Source of the DNA: Actinomycetota bacterium
GTDB taxonomy: Bacteria > Actinomycetota > Acidimicrobiia > IMCC26256 > PALSA-610
DNA length: 6,561 bases
Reading direction: 5' to 3'
NCBI GenBank assembly: GCA_030839105.1
Contig: JAUZEI010000144.1
Location: 1 to 6,561, forward strand
Below are positions 6,549 to 6,561 of this stretch, one piece after another. Each line of letters starts with the position of its first letter. Positions within the stretch are counted from its first letter, which is position 1. The translations under genes were made by a program, and so were the position numbers. The notes below the pieces were generated by a model. The model was not told the origin of the DNA, searched no databases, and worked only from the letters and a program-made list of their open reading frames with translations.

Positions 6549-6561
6549 GTCCGATGGTCCG

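Overview
The window looks like high-GC bacterial chromosome, roughly two-thirds G+C by eye, with GTG starts and codons strongly biased to G/C at the third position. The gene content (secreted sugar-dehydrogenase-type beta-propeller with fibronectin III and PKD-like modules, a small cupredoxin lipoprotein, a PAS-GGDEF-EAL membrane protein) would fit an actinobacterium, perhaps an Acidimicrobiia-like environmental lineage. That placement is an inference from style and not a proof. All three convincing genes are on the + strand.

Region 1 (1-2800) is the 3' part of a large secreted modular protein whose start lies upstream of the window. It begins in the last blades of a PQQ-dependent glucose/sorbosone dehydrogenase-like beta-propeller. 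It then runs through FN3, an unnamed approximately 195-residue beta-rich module (A1), a second FN3, a PKD-like domain with a His/Cys-rich loop, a short beta domain, and a second copy of the unnamed module (A2, about 86% identical to A1 by hand count). A2 is cut four codons short of where the reading frame would otherwise end. A perfect 12-bp GC-rich inverted repeat follows the gene.

Region 2 (about 2801-3708) is roughly 900 bases in which I find no convincing gene on either strand. It may be a long intergenic spacer or the remains of decayed genes.

Region 3 (3719-6513) is a two-gene unit. A cupredoxin-like lipoprotein with a complete type 1 copper ligand set (His, Cys, His, Met) is followed, with a one-base stop/start overlap (TAGTG), by a 786-residue membrane protein. 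That protein has a periplasmic/extracytoplasmic helical sensor region resembling the PilJ/NarX 'P-box' type, a PAS domain, and apparently intact GGDEF and EAL domains. The tight coupling suggests that the exported copper protein and the cyclic-di-GMP enzyme act in one pathway, for example copper/redox or nitrogen-oxide sensing feeding into c-di-GMP. This pairing is the most interesting element of the window. A weak hairpin follows the last stop codon.
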